This document shows, one piece after another, positions 12,846-15,086 of a stretch of DNA of 15,086 bases (the first letter of the stretch is position 1; every line of letters begins with the position of its first letter). The stretch is from CAYNVQ01 sp964400735. GTDB taxonomy: Bacteria; Acidobacteriota; Aminicenantia; Aminicenantales; Aminicenantaceae. Below the pieces are notes generated by a model. That model made no database searches. It saw nothing but the letters and a program-made list of their open reading frames with translations, and was not told where the DNA came from. The translations under genes were made by a program, and so were the position numbers. The stretch covers positions 1 through 15,086 of the forward strand of contig CAYNVQ010000017.1 in assembly GCA_964400735.1 (NCBI GenBank), in the 5' to 3' direction.

Positions 12846-14939
12846 TTGCCGCGAAGATATTCTATCGAGAGAGTCAGAAACATCGGAATAATGGCGCATA
12901 TCGACGCGGGGAAGACTACCACGACGGAGCGCATCCTTTTTTATACAGGTATTACCTATAAGATCGGAGAAGTTGATGAAGGCACTGCCGTTATGGATTG
13001 GATGGCTCAGGAGCAGGAACGAGGAATCACCATAACGTCGGCTGCCACCACCTGTTTCTGGAAAAATCACCAAATCAATATTATCGATACTCCTGGCCAT
13101 GTTGATTTTACGGTTGAAGTAGAGCGTTCGCTCCGGGTTCTCGATGGATCTATCGTTATCCTATGCGGCGTCGGAGGAGTTGAGGCTCAGTCAGAGACAG
13201 TTTGGCGCCAGGCCGATCGATACCGGGTGCCGCGGATTGTCTATATCAATAAAATGGACAGGGTTGGAGTCGATCCGGAAAAGGCCATAAAAGAAATGGT
13301 GGAGAGACTTTCGGCCAAACCGTTAGTCATCCAGGTTCCCCTCGGCAAAGAGGAAGGGTTCAGAGGAATTATCGACCTGGTCGAAATGAAGGAGATCGAC
13401 TGGGGAGAAGATTTGCTCGGCACTAAGTTTGAAGTACGTGATATTTCCGAGGAATATCTCGAGGAAGCCCGATCGAAAAGGGGAGAAATGCTGGAGAGAT
13501 TGAGCGATACAGATGATGAAATCATGGAAAAATTTGTGAATGAGGCTGAAATTTCTGTGAAAGACGTCAAAAGAGCCATAAGGAGAGGAACGATCGGTCT
13601 TGAATTTTTCCCGATTTTATTCGGGGCCTCATTCAAAAATAAAGGAGTGCACCCCCTTTTGGATGCGGTTGTCGATTACCTCCCTTCACCTTGGGATATC
13701 CCTCCGGTAAAAGGGCAGCACCCCCGCACATTAGATGTCGAAATGCGTAGAGCCTCTGATGATGAGCCCTTCTCTGCGCTCGTATTCAAGATCATGAATG
13801 ATCCTTATGCCGGAACTCTGTCGTTTTTCAGAGTCTATTCAGGGAAAACAAAGGTTGGTGCTTCTCTTTACAATACCACCAAGGATGAAGAGGAGCGCGT
13901 GACCCGGCTTCTAGAGATGCATTCGAACAAGAGAAAAGAAATCAAAGAAGTTTATGCGGGAGATATTGCTGCCCTGGGTGCCATGAAAAATCTTTCCACA
14001 GGAGATACCCTTTGTTTGAAGCACCACCCGATTGTGTTCGAGCCGCCGAATTTTCCGGAACCTGTGGTTGCTGCCTATATTGAACCGAGATCGCGTACGG
14101 AGCATATCAAGTTGAGCGAGGTTTTGGATAAGCTAACCAGGGAGGACCCAACGTTTAAAGTCAAGCAGGATCCCATGACCGGCCAGACTCTTGTCTATGG
14201 AATGGGAGAACTTCATTTGGAGATTCTCATGGACCGGATGGAAAGAGAGTTCGGGGTGAGGGCCAAATTGGGGAAACCTCAAGTTGCTTATAAAGAAACC
14301 ATAACGGAATCGGCTGAGGGAGAGGGGAGATACATAAGGCAAACAGGGGGAAGAGGTCAGTACGGGCACTGCCAAATAATTGTTGAACCGCTCGACAAGA
14401 CAGAAGGATTTGAGTTCATCGAACAGATTAAGGGAAATGTCATCCCTAAGGAATTTTTTCCTTCTATTAAAAACGGCATCTGTGAGGCCATGGAAGTCGG
14501 AATTTTGGCAGGATTTCCCCTAACCGGTGTGAAAGCAACCTTGGTGGATGGCTCCTACCATGAGGTGGACTCTTCACCGATCGCATTTAAAATCGCTGGT
14601 TCTTTAGCTTTCAAAGATGCGGCTTTGAAAGCCAATCCTGTGCTTCTTGAACCGATCATGAGCTTAGTTGTCATATCACCTGATGATTACTTAGGGGATA
14701 TAGTCAGCGACATAAGAACCAGGAGAGGGAGGGTGGAAGAAATGGACATGAGAGGAGGTTCTCGTGTCCTCAAAACTCTCGTTCCTCTGTCGGAGATGTT
14801 CGGGTATGCCACTTCGCTTAGGACCTTGACCCAAGGAAGGGGAATTTTTTCTATGGAATTTCATCGTTATGAACCAGCCCCGCCTGCGGTTATGAAAGAA
14901 ATCATCGCCCGGGTGGAAGGAAGAATAACCGTTGCTTAA
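12846..14939 (+). CDS. fusA: Elongation factor G
   Basis: EF-G of 697 residues, the GTPase that drives translocation and, with RRF, ribosome recycling. The start is TTG, giving MPRRYSIERVRNIGIMAHID, which aligns with the family start. G-domain motifs are AHIDAGKTT (residues 17-25), switch I RGITITSAATT, DTPGHVDF (from D81) and NKMD (135-138). Later domains follow in order, with FGVRAKLGKPQVAYKETI and TGGRGQYGHC in domain IV and SLRTLTQGRGIFSMEFHRYEP-type domain V near the end. The length and placement beside rpsG suit the main EF-G rather than the spare EF-G II paralogue. It ends in TAA, followed by 107 non-coding bases before tuf. Confidence 0.98.
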   Translation: MPRRYSIERVRNIGIMAHIDAGKTTTTERILFYTGITYKIGEVDEGTAVMDWMAQEQERGITITSAATTCFWKNHQINIIDTPGHVDFTVEVERSLRVLDGSIVILCGVGGVEAQSETVWRQADRYRVPRIVYINKMDRVGVDPEKAIKEMVERLSAKPLVIQVPLGKEEGFRGIIDLVEMKEIDWGEDLLGTKFEVRDISEEYLEEARSKRGEMLERLSDTDDEIMEKFVNEAEISVKDVKRAIRRGTIGLEFFPILFGASFKNKGVHPLLDAVVDYLPSPWDIPPVKGQHPRTLDVEMRRASDDEPFSALVFKIMNDPYAGTLSFFRVYSGKTKVGASLYNTTKDEEERVTRLLEMHSNKRKEIKEVYAGDIAALGAMKNLSTGDTLCLKHHPIVFEPPNFPEPVVAAYIEPRSRTEHIKLSEVLDKLTREDPTFKVKQDPMTGQTLVYGMGELHLEILMDRMEREFGVRAKLGKPQVAYKETITESAEGEGRYIRQTGGRGQYGHCQIIVEPLDKTEGFEFIEQIKGNVIPKEFFPSIKNGICEAMEVGILAGFPLTGVKATLVDGSYHEVDSSPIAFKIAGSLAFKDAALKANPVLLEPIMSLVVISPDDYLGDIVSDIRTRRGRVEEMDMRGGSRVLKTLVPLSEMFGYATSLRTLTQGRGIFSMEFHRYEPAPPAVMKEIIARVEGRITVA

Positions 14940-14970
14940 CAGAAAGGAAAAAACAGTTGCTTATCCCATG

Positions 14971-14991
14971 CCAATCCGTCTTATTGATTGG
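14971..14991 (+). other. Small hairpin in the fusA-tuf spacer
   Basis: CCAATC (14971-14976) and GATTGG (14986-14991) are perfect complements around a 9-base loop. No T-run follows, so it is not an intrinsic terminator. It could protect or pause the transcript ahead of tuf, or be chance. The rest of the 107-base spacer shows only the tuf ribosome-binding site. Confidence 0.3.
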
Positions 14992-15032
14992 TCGGGAACA
15001 AGAGCCAACCGCTATTATAAGGCCAGGTCGTT

Positions 15033-15039
15033 AGGAGGT
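15033..15039 (+). promoter_or_regulatory. Strong ribosome-binding site of the second tuf
   Basis: AGGAGGT, a perfect anti-16S match, lies 7 bases before the ATG at 15047, as expected for the very highly expressed EF-Tu. Confidence 0.8.
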
Positions 15040-15046
15040 AAGGAAA

Positions 15047-15086
15047 ATGGCGAAGGCAAAGTTTGAGAGGACGAAGCCGCATTTAA
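15047..15086 (+). CDS. tuf: Elongation factor Tu, N-terminal start (partial, second tuf copy)
   Basis: The ATG opens 13 codons reading MAKAKFERTKPHL, the standard EF-Tu N terminus that leads into the G1 loop, before the window ends. A perfect AGGAGGT lies 7 bases upstream. The place right after fusA is the classic str-operon tuf position (tufA in E. coli). Together with the tuf tail at 1-57, it shows two tuf genes in the same orientation about 15 kb apart. Whether the copies are identical cannot be told, because the visible parts do not overlap. Confidence 0.95.
   Translation, partial: MAKAKFERTKPHL

Noticed and set aside
14988..15018. TTGGTC and TATTAT as a tuf promoter
   Set aside because: The spacer is 19 bases and the -35 is weak. 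It is not strong enough to list as a promoter.

Overview
The window is an uninterrupted housekeeping block, all on the plus strand: the end of one tuf gene, then rpmG, a tRNA-Trp gene, secE, nusG, rplK, rplA, rplJ, rplL, rpoB, rpoC, rpsL, rpsG, fusA and the start of a second tuf gene. It joins the bacterial secE-nusG-rplKAJL-rpoBC cluster directly to the str cluster (rpsL-rpsG-fusA-tuf). No mobile element, CRISPR array or accessory gene was seen, and no gene-free stretch exceeds 300 bases.

Organism: a bacterium with roughly mid-40s percent G+C by eye. The RNA polymerase has the large insertions usual in Gram-negative-type lineages: an insertion between the active-site blocks of beta (about residues 1029-1160, where E. 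coli has betai9/SI2) and an SI3-like insertion in the beta' trigger loop. Beta lacks the short E. coli insertion upstream of the active-site histidine. Beta also carries an unusual insertion near its N terminus with two cysteine pair-of-pairs. From memory, unverified, this is reminiscent of Acidobacteriota-type RpoB. I favour an Acidobacteriota or related candidate-phylum lineage (for example Aminicenantes-like) at low to moderate confidence.

Layout: positions 1-478 hold the tuf tail, rpmG and tRNA-Trp with modest spacers. Positions 479-11801 are one extremely compact transcription unit (secE to rpoC) with gaps of 9-20 bases and two overlaps, and no room for the long leaders or attenuators known between some of these genes elsewhere. 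The only intergenic stretch with a convincing promoter is 11802-11929, before rpsL: TTGACA, a 17-base spacer, then an extended TGC-TATTAT -10. A perfect inverted repeat fills that spacer, like an operator. rpsL, rpsG and fusA follow closely, and a 107-base spacer with a small hairpin leads to the second tuf.

Together the genes supply ribosomal stalk and GTPase-centre proteins (L10, L12, L11, L1), decoding-centre proteins (S12, S7), elongation factors (EF-G, EF-Tu), the catalytic RNA polymerase subunits, NusG, which couples transcription and translation, and SecE of the export channel. The points most worth a second look are the zinc-ribbon insertion in RpoB whose first half copies the cysteine spacing of the RpoC zinc domain, the operator-like dyad in the str promoter, the paired tuf genes, TTG starts on two of the most highly expressed genes, and heavy use of TAG stops.
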